Positions 10,131-18,413 of a stretch of 56,523 nucleotides of DNA are shown here, one piece after another. Numbering within the stretch: position 1 is the first letter of the stretch; every line of letters begins with the position of its first letter. This DNA comes from Cyclobacteriaceae bacterium (GTDB taxonomy: Bacteria; Bacteroidota; Bacteroidia; Cytophagales; Cyclobacteriaceae), in the NCBI GenBank assembly GCA_028278225.1, contig JANQEU010000052.1, forward strand, positions 1 to 56,523, given 5' to 3'. The position numbers and the translations under genes were made by a program. Below the pieces are notes generated by a model that was not told the DNA's origin, ran no database searches, and saw nothing but the letters and a program-made list of their open reading frames with translations.

Positions 10131-10535
10131 ATGATAGTCAGAATTCTACGCCCGTCTGATGATGTGTACCAGGCCAGGAATTACAAAATTCTTTTCAATA
10201 AACAAGTGTTGGGTTATCTGTCTGCCGGTGAAGAGCATGTTTTTGATGTTGATGAAACCGGAACACTGCAGGTAAAGATCGACTCGTTTACCGGGAGTAA
10301 GAAAATCGAGCTGAATGGGATTGAATACACATTGAGAGTATCGGGAAATAAAATTTTAAGTCGTTCACCCGTCGTCATGGCAATTCTGTTCCTGTTTTTT
10401 ACAGTCGCCAGTCTATCATTTGCAAAGGACCTTCTGTTTACCTCATTGCTGGTGATAAGTGTATCCTACATTATTCTGCTTAGTATCTTCCGCACCCGGT
10501 GGCTTAAAACAGAAATCATAACAATTAAGGGGTAA
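10131..10535 (+). CDS. Small membrane protein, unknown function
   Basis: The 134-residue protein has a soluble N-terminal half (about 1-80) rich in beta strands (YKILFNKQVLGYLSAGEEHVFDV), then two hydrophobic helices (about 82-98 and 101-121) and a short basic tail. No family is recognised. The N-terminal part resembles small PEGA-like or bacterial PH-like beta modules only in general character. The next gene starts 32 bases later on the same strand, so cotranscription is possible. The ATG is preceded by a purine-rich ACGGGAG. Confidence 0.65.
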   Translation: MIVRILRPSDDVYQARNYKILFNKQVLGYLSAGEEHVFDVDETGTLQVKIDSFTGSKKIELNGIEYTLRVSGNKILSRSPVVMAILFLFFTVASLSFAKDLLFTSLLVISVSYIILLSIFRTRWLKTEIITIKG

Positions 10536-10567
10536 TGGTACCCTAATTTCCGTAAATTGTAATTGGG

Positions 10568-11230
10568 ATGGGTGCTGATGAATATATCAATGACCAGGTC
10601 CGGACGCTCCGATTTTTTTACCGGAGTATGATTGATGCTCACCCTGGTGATAACGGAATTCTGAACTTTATGAAAGCGCACACCAGATTGATGTGGGAGG
10701 CATTTCAAGGCAAAGATGCGAGCGTGGCCGTTGAGTTTTCCAATCATCACCCGGACCTAATCGGTGAACCCCCGGAAAAGATCATGTCCTATCCACTGAC
10801 TTTGGCTGATTGTGAAATGACAGTCCTTGATCAGTATGGGTTTGTGAGTTGGGAAGAAGCTAAAGACGCGGGCACATTCCAAATCCCATTTGAACAGGCT
10901 GTGAATGCAGTGGTCCACGGAAATATCTTAAGGTTGGACAAACAGATCCGCGCTCATCCGGAAATAGTCAGGATGAAATCACAATTTGGACACAAAGCAG
11001 GATTGATCCATTACATTGCCGCAAATGGTGTCGAGATCTGGAGACAAATTGTTTCATCAAATGCTCCGGAGGTTTTGGAACTGTTGTTATTCTCCGGGGC
11101 CGACCCCGATCAGAAAAATAATATCTATGGAGGATCGGGCCTGAGGACGCTCATCGAAACAAGCGATCACCCGTTTAGGGCAGGAGTCGGGAATGAACTA
11201 CTTAGACTACTTGAAAATAATGTAAAATAA
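10568..11230 (+). CDS. Ankyrin-repeat domain protein
   Basis: The 220-residue soluble protein has no signal peptide. The region around residues 78-98 (LTLADCEMTVLDQYGFVSWEEAK) matches the leader often found before ankyrin repeats in bacterial proteins. The ankyrin part follows: FEQAVNAVVHGNILRLDKQIRAHP, then HKAGLIHYIAANG, then APEVLELLLFSGADPDQKNNIYGG. Ankyrin repeats bind other proteins, and no catalytic residues are visible. The partner is unknown. It lies between a small membrane protein and the nucleotidyltransferase-like gene on the same strand, but the 114-bp gap to the latter leaves a shared operon unproven. Confidence 0.75.
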   Translation: MGADEYINDQVRTLRFFYRSMIDAHPGDNGILNFMKAHTRLMWEAFQGKDASVAVEFSNHHPDLIGEPPEKIMSYPLTLADCEMTVLDQYGFVSWEEAKDAGTFQIPFEQAVNAVVHGNILRLDKQIRAHPEIVRMKSQFGHKAGLIHYIAANGVEIWRQIVSSNAPEVLELLLFSGADPDQKNNIYGGSGLRTLIETSDHPFRAGVGNELLRLLENNVK

Positions 11231-11344
11231 ATGGATGACTGGAAGTGTTACGTGCTGATTATCAACAAGAAAGAGTATTGCACTTCATTATTTAGTTAAA
11301 TTGACGTAACTTCACCTCCAGCCGACGACTAGTAGAGTTAAAAT

Positions 11345-12337
11345 ATGCATAAAACGTATTCCACTCATTTAGAAAACCTGAAAGGAAGGCGCTACGATGA
11401 GGTGTTGCAGGAATCTGTATTAAGTGACAGTTTTCACTCACAGGAACTGCCAGAGGTAGTGACGTATGCGCTGGAATCAATGAAAGAAATTGATCCTTCC
11501 TACAGTTACAAACTATTTGCCTCTTTCAGATCGACTCAGATTCTTGTGGCGGAACGTCTAGAGAAGAACGGTGTGGATGTTGACTGCAGGTACATAGGCC
11601 CGCACAATTGTGAAACTCACATTTCGCTGTACGGAGGACTCGAACTTCTGGCAATATTAAAGAAGTATGACGGTAAACCTTCGGAGCAGGTCAATATGAT
11701 GGCAGGGCAGATCATAGAGATACTGAATGACGCAAAAGCCTATGACATGGTAGATTATTCGGACCAATTCAAGATCCGAGTCAGAACCAGAAAACCCACT
11801 TCTGATGTAAACATTATTCCTGCGATCTGGGTAGATACCCCGTTATTTCAGAAAACCGGGTTGGAAATAAACCGGAGCGTCTGCCACTATAACTTCGGAA
11901 AAAAGACCAGAAGGGTCTATCTGCCTTTTCTGAACATGGCAAGGTTGAACTCACGGGACAGAAAGCTAGGAGGCAGTCCTAAGAGCCTGATCCGGCTTTT
12001 ATTGTCTTTGATAATGGATTCGGAAGAAAGCATTAACCTCACATATGACGAAATTGTGGGCGTGATCTATAATATGAGTACAAAGGAACTGGCCGTACCG
12101 CAAAATCAACATCTGAGTTTATTACCCAATGTCAGCCTTCAACTGAAGCAACTGATAAATGATAATGATTTCAGGGAAAAACTGGTGAGTCCCAGTAAGC
12201 GTGAGTATGTCTTTGGCAAAAGGTCAAAGTCGGATGAACTGACAAAACTGAAAACTGAAGTTGATATTTTGATCGAGGACCTCAATTCAGCTTTGAAAGA
12301 GCTGAACAAAAGTCTGACGAGCCCGTTCGACTATTAA
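11345..12337 (+). CDS. Nucleotidyltransferase-fold protein, probably catalytically degenerate
   Basis: The 330-residue soluble protein follows the plan of a family of bacterial nucleotidyltransferases. An N-terminal helix is followed by a strand pair in which the usual THI...SDIDLL signature appears as ETHISLYGGLELLAIL (about 90-105). The third-carboxylate strand appears as SDVNIIPAIWVDT (153-165; the usual form is DVVPxxWxDT). A helical domain follows with a basic RDRKLGGSPKSLIRLLLSL (205-222) and YDEIVGVIYNMS (234-245). The two catalytic aspartates (DxD) read G and E, and the third position reads N or is shifted, so catalysis is doubtful. A C-terminal coiled coil (about 295-325) is likely. 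The family call rests on remembered pattern similarity. Its stop overlaps that of the convergent M3 peptidase gene by four bases. Confidence 0.6.
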   Translation: MHKTYSTHLENLKGRRYDEVLQESVLSDSFHSQELPEVVTYALESMKEIDPSYSYKLFASFRSTQILVAERLEKNGVDVDCRYIGPHNCETHISLYGGLELLAILKKYDGKPSEQVNMMAGQIIEILNDAKAYDMVDYSDQFKIRVRTRKPTSDVNIIPAIWVDTPLFQKTGLEINRSVCHYNFGKKTRRVYLPFLNMARLNSRDRKLGGSPKSLIRLLLSLIMDSEESINLTYDEIVGVIYNMSTKELAVPQNQHLSLLPNVSLQLKQLINDNDFREKLVSPSKREYVFGKRSKSDELTKLKTEVDILIEDLNSALKELNKSLTSPFDY

Positions 12338-14379
12338 TTGGACAGCCCGGCCCGCCTTAGCAAGGCGTCGGCTGTGGCCGGTTTCCCCCGAAATTTAATG
12401 TACAGGTCCAGGGGATGTCGCGTTCCTCCCCGGCTTAATATGTTTTCCCTGAATGATCCGGCAACCTCCTTATTGAAAATTCCCTTCTCCTTAAATAATT
12501 CAAATGCGTCCGCATCCAGTACCTCCGCCCATTTGTAACTGTAATAGCCCGCTGCATACCCGCCAGCGAAAATGTGTCCAAACTGTGTGCTCATGTTCGT
12601 CCCTTCCACTTTAGGAAAGAGATTGGTACGGGCCAGTACTTTTTCTTCAAATGAGCCAATATCACCTATATTTTCGTCCGTTGTCGAATCCGGATGGTGA
12701 TACGCCATATCCAGTAACCCGAAACCAAGTTGCCTTACGGTGGCATAAGCCTCATGATAGGTAGCCGAGGCCCGCAACTTTTCGATGTAGGTTTCGGGAA
12801 TTAATTTTCCCGTCTTATAATGTTTTGCAAACAGGTCGAGGCACTCTTTTTCATAGCACCAGTTCTCAAATATCTGGGAGGGTAACTCTACAAAGTCCCA
12901 GTACACCGATGTCCCCGATAAACTGGCATATTGGGTATTTGCAAGCATTCCATGCAGTGCATGACCAAATTCGTGGAATAAGGTCTTCACCTCGTCAAAT
13001 TTCAAAAGTGATGGATTTTCAGGTGATGAAGGTGTGAAGTTGCATACTATGCTGACTTGTGGAACGATCCTTTTCCCATCTTCTTTTTTTTGAGATCGAA
13101 AGGAAGTCATCCACGCCCCGGGTCGCTTTCCTTTTCGAGGAAAAAAATCAGCCAGCAGAATGGCAATTACATTGCCACTTTCATCTTTTGCCTCATACCT
13201 CTTCACATCTTCATGATAGCCGGGGATGGCCTTATTTTCCTCAAATTCCAGTCCGTAAAGTTTACCGGCAGTTGCAAATACACCGTCGATCACATTTTCC
13301 AGCTGGAAATAGGGTTTCAGGATTTCATCATCAAAATCGAATTTGGCTTTTCGCAATTTTTCGGAATAGTATGCCCAATCCCATCTTTGCAGTTCGTGAT
13401 CCACACCCAGTTCTCTCATAAACTGCTGCAATTCTTCTACTTCTTCCCGCGCCTTTGGCATGGCCTTAAACAGAAGATCGTCAAGGAATTCGAGGACGGC
13501 ACCGGGGCTTTTGGCCATTCTCTCTTCCAGTACATATTCGGCAAAAGAGTCAAATCCCAATAGTGATGCTTTTTCATTTCTCAGATCAAGTATTTTCCGA
13601 ATGATTTCCCGATTGTCCCTGTCATCTCCCCTGAATGCCCTGGTCATGTATGCCTTGTGGAATTTTTCCCTAAGGAATCTGTTGTCAGCGTACTCCATAA
13701 ACGGGATGTAGCTTGGCGCCTGTAATGTGAAAATCCACTTCCCGGTATTTCCCTTTTCCTTTGCTAATTCAGCAGCCCTGTGAACGACATCCGGGGGAAG
13801 GCCTTTCAGATCGGATTCATTTTCTATTATCAATTCATAATCGTTGGTTTCTGCCAATACATTCTCACCAAAAGTCAGGTTTAGCTTTGAGAGCTCCACA
13901 GAAATCTCTTTGAAGCGCTTTTTATCTTTTTCACCCAGGCTCGCGCCACTCCGGACAAAACTCTTGTAGGTTTTTTCCAACAGCATAACCTGTTCATGAT
14001 CCAGTGGCAGACTTTCCATTTTATCATGCACGGATACGATCCGCTCAAAGAGTTCCTTATTCTGTTTTACCTCCGCATCAAACCCTGCCAGCAAGGGAGA
14101 AGCCTGTTGTGCTATTTTTTGTAGTTCGTCGCTGGTTTCAGCGGAATTCAGGTTAAAAAGTATATTGGCAATTCGATCCAGACATTCACCTGAGAACTCC
14201 AGGGCTTCAATCGTATTTTCAAAAGTCGCTTCTTCCTTATTATCCGTAATGGTCCTGATCTCATTTTCAGCCATTTCAATAGCAGTCCGGATCCCAGGCA
14301 TGAAATGTTCATTTTTAATCTTCGCGAACGGAGGAATATCAAACGGAGTATTGAAAGGCTCTAATAGCGGATTTGACAT
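12334..14379 (-). CDS. M3 family zinc oligopeptidase (peptidyl-dipeptidase Dcp type)
   Basis: The 681-residue enzyme hydrolyses short peptides, probably releasing C-terminal dipeptides. It has the M3 zinc motif FHEFGHALHG (around residue 466-475) with a downstream glutamate in DFVELPSQIFENW as third ligand. The substrate loop AGGYAAGYYSYKWAEVLDADAF near 610 and the closing SRGGTRHPLDLYIKFRGKPA are characteristic of the Dcp/OpdA branch, as is the length. No signal peptide is visible, so a cytoplasmic role in peptide recycling is likely. It is divergent from the MscS gene (84-bp gap) and convergent with the nucleotidyltransferase-like gene. Confidence 0.95.
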   Translation of the reverse strand: MSNPLLEPFNTPFDIPPFAKIKNEHFMPGIRTAIEMAENEIRTITDNKEEATFENTIEALEFSGECLDRIANILFNLNSAETSDELQKIAQQASPLLAGFDAEVKQNKELFERIVSVHDKMESLPLDHEQVMLLEKTYKSFVRSGASLGEKDKKRFKEISVELSKLNLTFGENVLAETNDYELIIENESDLKGLPPDVVHRAAELAKEKGNTGKWIFTLQAPSYIPFMEYADNRFLREKFHKAYMTRAFRGDDRDNREIIRKILDLRNEKASLLGFDSFAEYVLEERMAKSPGAVLEFLDDLLFKAMPKAREEVEELQQFMRELGVDHELQRWDWAYYSEKLRKAKFDFDDEILKPYFQLENVIDGVFATAGKLYGLEFEENKAIPGYHEDVKRYEAKDESGNVIAILLADFFPRKGKRPGAWMTSFRSQKKEDGKRIVPQVSIVCNFTPSSPENPSLLKFDEVKTLFHEFGHALHGMLANTQYASLSGTSVYWDFVELPSQIFENWCYEKECLDLFAKHYKTGKLIPETYIEKLRASATYHEAYATVRQLGFGLLDMAYHHPDSTTDENIGDIGSFEEKVLARTNLFPKVEGTNMSTQFGHIFAGGYAAGYYSYKWAEVLDADAFELFKEKGIFNKEVAGSFRENILSRGGTRHPLDLYIKFRGKPATADALLRRAGLSN

Positions 14380-14463
14380 GTAATAAAACGTTTTTCGACT
14401 GATTTAGCTGGCAAAACTAGCAAGGCGTATTAGATTTAACTTTATTCCGAACACGAATAAATT

Positions 14464-16062
14464 ATGCGACACGTATTTCTGCTGTTATCCATTTTTATTG
14501 CTGGATTCAACTCTTTCTCGCAAGGCCTTCCAAGTCTCGCCTCACCGGGGCAATCCGTCCGTACACACCTTGATTACCTGCAAGATGAAAAATATAATGA
14601 CAGTATCGCAAGTACTCCGTTTATCAGCACCAAAGTATCACCCTCCGAAGCGCTGATAGCTGCTATCCGGTGGAAACAGGTTCTTGATGGCAAGGGTATT
14701 TATGTGGAAACAGATGAAATACCAATAAATCCGAATCATTTCGATAGCGTCAGTCACAGGTACAGGTATGTTGTCACTTCGGAATTCCCGAACGTGTACC
14801 TGGAAAAGTCAGGGAATAAATGGATATACCCACCATCTTCAGTACATGCCATCAACCAGGCTCACGAACAGCTCTTCAGGTTTGGTACCGACAGACTTCT
14901 AACCCTGCTGCCTAAAATAGGAACCAGGAAAATACTGGGACTATACCTGTGGCAATACGTTGCAATCCTGATGTTGATCTCTATTGCAGTGATTGTCCAA
15001 AGATTATTCAGCCTGTTCTTTAACCGGCTCTTTTTGAGAATTGTAAAAAAAGCGGGTTATGAGCATTTGGCGGATGGATATCTCATACCCATAGCCAAGC
15101 CGGCAGGTGTATTTGTTGTCCTGATCCTGCTGGTAGTATTCATTCCCGTGCTTCAACTGCCGGCCTCCACAGCGTATTTTGCCATAATAGCCGTAAAGGC
15201 CTGTGTTCCACTATTTGGTACGGTTGTGTTCTACAGGATGGTGAATATTTTTTCCCTGTACCTGGAGAGGATGGCCAAAAAGTCCAGGAGTACCCTCGAT
15301 GACCAACTGGTGCCCCTGATCAGAAAGGTGTTAAAAACCTTTGTAGTGGTGATCGGGACCCTATTTGTCCTCAGCAATCTCAATATCGATATTGTGCCAT
15401 TGCTCACCGGCTTGTCTATCGGTGGTCTGGCGTTTGCTCTCGCGGCCCAGGATACCATCAAGAACTTTTTCGGGTCCCTGATGATCTTCATTGACAAGCC
15501 ATTCCAAATTGGCGATTGGATCACAAGCGGAGATATAGATGGAAATGTAGAGGAGGTAGGATTCAGGTCAAGCCGAATTCGAACGTTCAGAAACTCCATG
15601 ATGTATGTCCCGAACGGCAAGCTAGCTGATAGCACAATTGACAATCACGGGTTAAGAAAATACCGAAGATTTTATACTCAAATCGCCTTGACATATGACA
15701 CACCGCCTGAACTGATACAACTATTTGTGGATGGATTGAAAAAAGTTGTTGAAAAACATCCCGATACCCGTAAAGATTATTACAATATTTTCCTGAATGA
15801 CATGGCGACCTACTCCCTGAACATCATGTTCTATATCTTTTTCGAAGTACCCGACTGGACGGAGGAGTTGAGGGCCCGGCATGAAGTGTTGCTCGAAATT
15901 CTGAAACTTGGAAAAAAACTTGGGGTCAACTTCGCCTTTCCTACACAGACACTCCATATGGAAAACTTCCCGGGGAAACTATCCCTCTCGCCTACCTATT
16001 CCTCCCCGGAAGAAATGCGAAATTCCCTGGATGAATTCTTCGGTGAACCCGGCAAAGCTTAG
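14464..16062 (+). CDS. MscS-type mechanosensitive channel with periplasmic N-terminal domain
   Basis: The 532-residue protein opens under membrane tension to release solutes after osmotic downshift. An N-terminal signal (about 1-19) and a periplasmic region (about 20-150) precede membrane helices near 160-180, 215-235, 240-262 and 285-320. The pore-lining helix and beta domain are clear: LLTGLSIGGLAFALAAQDTIKNFFGS, then FIDKPFQIGDWI, the MscS core signature. The C-terminal cytoplasmic domain ends in a segment with FAFPTQTLHMEN. It is longer than E. coli MscS (286 residues) because of the N-terminal extension. The stop overlaps that of the convergent small secreted protein gene. Confidence 0.94.
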   Translation: MRHVFLLLSIFIAGFNSFSQGLPSLASPGQSVRTHLDYLQDEKYNDSIASTPFISTKVSPSEALIAAIRWKQVLDGKGIYVETDEIPINPNHFDSVSHRYRYVVTSEFPNVYLEKSGNKWIYPPSSVHAINQAHEQLFRFGTDRLLTLLPKIGTRKILGLYLWQYVAILMLISIAVIVQRLFSLFFNRLFLRIVKKAGYEHLADGYLIPIAKPAGVFVVLILLVVFIPVLQLPASTAYFAIIAVKACVPLFGTVVFYRMVNIFSLYLERMAKKSRSTLDDQLVPLIRKVLKTFVVVIGTLFVLSNLNIDIVPLLTGLSIGGLAFALAAQDTIKNFFGSLMIFIDKPFQIGDWITSGDIDGNVEEVGFRSSRIRTFRNSMMYVPNGKLADSTIDNHGLRKYRRFYTQIALTYDTPPELIQLFVDGLKKVVEKHPDTRKDYYNIFLNDMATYSLNIMFYIFFEVPDWTEELRARHEVLLEILKLGKKLGVNFAFPTQTLHMENFPGKLSLSPTYSSPEEMRNSLDEFFGEPGKA

Positions 16063-16541
16063 TTCAATGAAGACAAACTCATGGAAGAATCAAGGTGGTG
16101 ACCTTTATTCCAGTAGAATTTTTCCACTTTAAGAAGTTCGGTCTCGGTTTCATCGTTGAATATTTCTTCCACAACGATAAACCTCCCGTGATTTTTCTTA
16201 TCCAGATAGCCCAGGAAGAAAAATTCCCATTCATTACCATCCCACATCATTTTCAACTTGTGGACAGATAAAATATCTTTTCCTTCACCGTATCTTCGGA
16301 TAAAATCCTCTGCTTCTTCGCCATGAATGGTGACAGCTTTCTGCTCCCAGACCACATCTTTACCGATGTACGCTTTTAGAGAGAATGTTCCTTCGTATTT
16401 TCCCTCATGTTCACTATGATGTTTGATTTTGAAATGATGGAAATCCTCCACGGCGGGCAGACTTACATAATAGCCTGAGAAAAATTGGGCCGATAATACA
16501 AGTGGAAATACCAATAATGTTAAAAGTGCCAGCTTTTTCAT
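16059..16541 (-). CDS. Small secreted protein, unknown function
   Basis: The 160-residue protein has a clear signal peptide (MKKLALLTLLVFPLVLSAQ, cleaved after SAQ). The mature part is rich in aromatic and charged residues (FHHFKIKHHSEHEGKYEGTF) with alternating beta strands, suggesting a single lipocalin-like or jelly-roll domain, though no family is recognised. The 3' end overlaps the MscS stop codon on the other strand. Upstream lies a 349-bp gene-free stretch that could hold its promoter. Confidence 0.7.
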   Translation of the reverse strand: MKKLALLTLLVFPLVLSAQFFSGYYVSLPAVEDFHHFKIKHHSEHEGKYEGTFSLKAYIGKDVVWEQKAVTIHGEEAEDFIRRYGEGKDILSVHKLKMMWDGNEWEFFFLGYLDKKNHGRFIVVEEIFNDETETELLKVEKFYWNKGHHLDSSMSLSSLN

Positions 16542-16890
16542 AATTGTTTGTGACTAGTAGTTCATTACAAATCTATATAACTATTTATAGATTTTATTGC
16601 ACTTTATGTGATCCAGAAGTGAATAGGAATTTTTTCCGTTGAATGGGAATATGTACTACTGAACAATGCCAGGGAAAAGTCTGACCAGTGTGATCTCATT
16701 CACTTTGGCAAAAAAGACCGGAATTTATATCTCATTGATTAACAACCTGTTAGATCCATATTCTTTCCACTACGGTAAAAGACAAGTAGTTCTGACTAAA
16801 AAGCCAAATTGCAGTCAATCAAAACCTGCGAGCCACTCTGACTCGGAAGCTACTTCTGCGTCGGAATTATAAATGATCGTAGCGAATGAC
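16542..16890. other. Gene-free stretch
   Basis: This 349-bp region has no convincing gene. A 68-codon plus-strand frame (16666-16872) ends inside a copy of the dispersed palindromic repeat and has no family features, so it is not called. The region probably carries the upstream signals of the small secreted protein and the end of the sigma operon transcript. Confidence 0.5.
16844..16870. repeat. Dispersed short repeat, copy C
   Basis: This 27-bp element reads CGGAAGCTACTTCTGCGTCG followed by GAAT. It matches copies at 19758 and 26232 at about 20 of 24 positions. It lies just downstream of the sigma operon's last gene. Confidence 0.6.
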
Positions 16891-17523
16891 CTAAAAGGCT
16901 AATCCTGTTTGAAGCCCAATTACGATGTAATAATTGTTAAAAAGAATGGACCCGGAACCAGGATCCAAGACTGAAAAGTCATTTTGAAATCCGGCATTCC
17001 AGTCAATATAAAAAGAACTGCCAAGTTTACGCTGCATGCCCCACATCAGGTTCAGGAGCCCAATCTCATTTTGGAAACCTATCATTGCTCCGAAATAATT
17101 GGCAGAAAACTTGTCAACCGCTTTGCCCTTCATCAAGCGGTCATTTATGTTATAATAGTAACGAACACCGCCGGCCAAGCCAGGCAGAAATTCAAGATCA
17201 TCAAATAGATCATGAACATGAGATGCCGGACCATAAGCTGTTAGGATCCAGGTTAGATCAGGTTTTATTTGCCTCTCATAACTAATAGCAGGCACAATTG
17301 CTTTTGTGCGGTCAGCCGCCAGTACCAGGTATATGGGACTTATTTTAATAAGTCTTTGTTTCCGGTTTTTGATTTCTTCCACCTGGTTATCTTTTTTTAG
17401 TTGATCCTGAAAATTATCCGAAGTTATTTCTTCCATGGATTTAGTCACGACCGTATCATCACGCTGACCATACACCAGACATACTGATAACATGCCGGCA
17501 ATCACTAATACATTCTTTTTCAT
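16891..17523 (-). CDS. Predicted outer-membrane beta-barrel protein in ECF sigma operon
   Basis: The 210-residue protein has a signal peptide (MKKNVLVIAGMLSVCLVYGQ). From about residue 60 the sequence alternates hydrophobic and polar residues with many aromatics (YLVLAADRT, YFGAMIGFQNEIGLLN, YYIVIGLQTGLAF) and ends in phenylalanine, a usual outer-membrane barrel signature. The acidic/basic stretch at 22-58 is probably periplasmic or disordered. It is last of four coupled genes; its ATG overlaps the stop of the preceding gene (ATGA). A role as target or sensor output of the sigma factor is inferred from position only. Confidence 0.7.
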   Translation of the reverse strand: MKKNVLVIAGMLSVCLVYGQRDDTVVTKSMEEITSDNFQDQLKKDNQVEEIKNRKQRLIKISPIYLVLAADRTKAIVPAISYERQIKPDLTWILTAYGPASHVHDLFDDLEFLPGLAGGVRYYYNINDRLMKGKAVDKFSANYFGAMIGFQNEIGLLNLMWGMQRKLGSSFYIDWNAGFQNDFSVLDPGSGSILFNNYYIVIGLQTGLAF

Positions 17524-18413
17524 TCTACATTGAGTATAATATTTCCAAAATTCGCTTTGATATTGATTTCAGGCTTATCGGGATCCCCATATGTCCAAAT
17601 GAGCCTGTTTGTAATTTCGTCTCTGGGTGCAACCCCAAAAGACTGTGGGATCACAAGCTCTCCGAAATCAGCCTGCAGGAAATACCTAAATTCCTGTTCT
17701 CTTCCATAAACCATTGTCACATCAGATTTTGAGGATTCAATATTTAAGGCCCGCAGACGGCCTGGATTATCAATCACAATATCCCCAAGGGAGGATTTTA
17801 GATTAATGAAACCTGACGCCCCGGAAATTTCAGCGGGTGTCAGTACCAAATCCAGGACAGAATGCCCTGCAAGTCCATCTGTTTTCAGGTCTCCATAATA
17901 GCTCTTCAATTTCAGTTCTCCTCCTACGTTGACCAAAAAGATGTCACCAAAACCGGAATTAACATGGGTTTTTCCATTCTTATTCTCAATCTTAGTATTC
18001 CCATAGTTATTCGAAACCTGTAACTCCATCTCAGTTGGAATACTGATTTGTATCTCCACAAAAAGTACCGACTGAAATTCTTTCACGTGCTTGGGAAGGA
18101 CAATCCGGTTTTCAATGTCAATGACATCTTTGTTCTTCTCGATTGTATATTGATGGTAGGAAAGTTCAGATTTTGCAATTTCTACTGTTCTCGCTTTTGA
18201 GATAAGCTTTGTTGTAACGATGATTTCTTCTTTTTCACTACCCGTAATAGTGATCCTGGCCTTCTCAGCATTTATTTTTATGATATCTCCTGTTGAATAC
18301 CTGAAAGTCCTGTTGTAGGTCCCCGTTATTACCTGCACTGTTTCCTGAGCGTATGAGATGCAGGGAAACATTGAAAGGAGGAAAAACACTACTATGTATC
18401 GATATCCCGTCAT
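17520..18413 (-). CDS. Secreted beta-helix-like (DUF4097-type) protein in ECF sigma operon
   Basis: The 297-residue protein has a signal peptide (about 1-22, ending ISYAQ). The mature part contains repeated short strands punctuated by aromatic-Gly-Asp/Asn turns: NNYGNTKIEN, SGFGDIFLVNV, SYYGDLKTDGL, SSLGDIVIDN, ADFGELVIP and ANFGNIILNVE. This resembles the right-handed beta-helix of DUF4097/putative auto-transporter adhesin families that occur beside sigma/anti-sigma genes in Bacteroidota. Location is probably periplasm or cell surface. The start overlaps the anti-sigma-like gene's stop by four bases, and its own stop overlaps the next start likewise. Confidence 0.75.
   Translation of the reverse strand: MTGYRYIVVFFLLSMFPCISYAQETVQVITGTYNRTFRYSTGDIIKINAEKARITITGSEKEEIIVTTKLISKARTVEIAKSELSYHQYTIEKNKDVIDIENRIVLPKHVKEFQSVLFVEIQISIPTEMELQVSNNYGNTKIENKNGKTHVNSGFGDIFLVNVGGELKLKSYYGDLKTDGLAGHSVLDLVLTPAEISGASGFINLKSSLGDIVIDNPGRLRALNIESSKSDVTMVYGREQEFRYFLQADFGELVIPQSFGVAPRDEITNRLIWTYGDPDKPEINIKANFGNIILNVE

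Noticed and set aside
11345-12337. CBASS-type cyclic-nucleotide defence system
   Set aside because: The protein has a nucleotidyltransferase-like plan, but the catalytic acids are missing and there is no effector, ubiquitin-like or HORMA/TRIP13 partner nearby.
13057-13563. 168-codon plus-strand frame within the M3 peptidase gene
   Set aside because: It overlaps the catalytic region of a convincing peptidase on the other strand and has no recognisable motif.
16666-16872. Plus-strand 68-codon frame
   Set aside because: Its C-terminal part is encoded by a copy of the dispersed repeat (16844-16870), no family similarity is visible, and there is no promoter or ribosome site.
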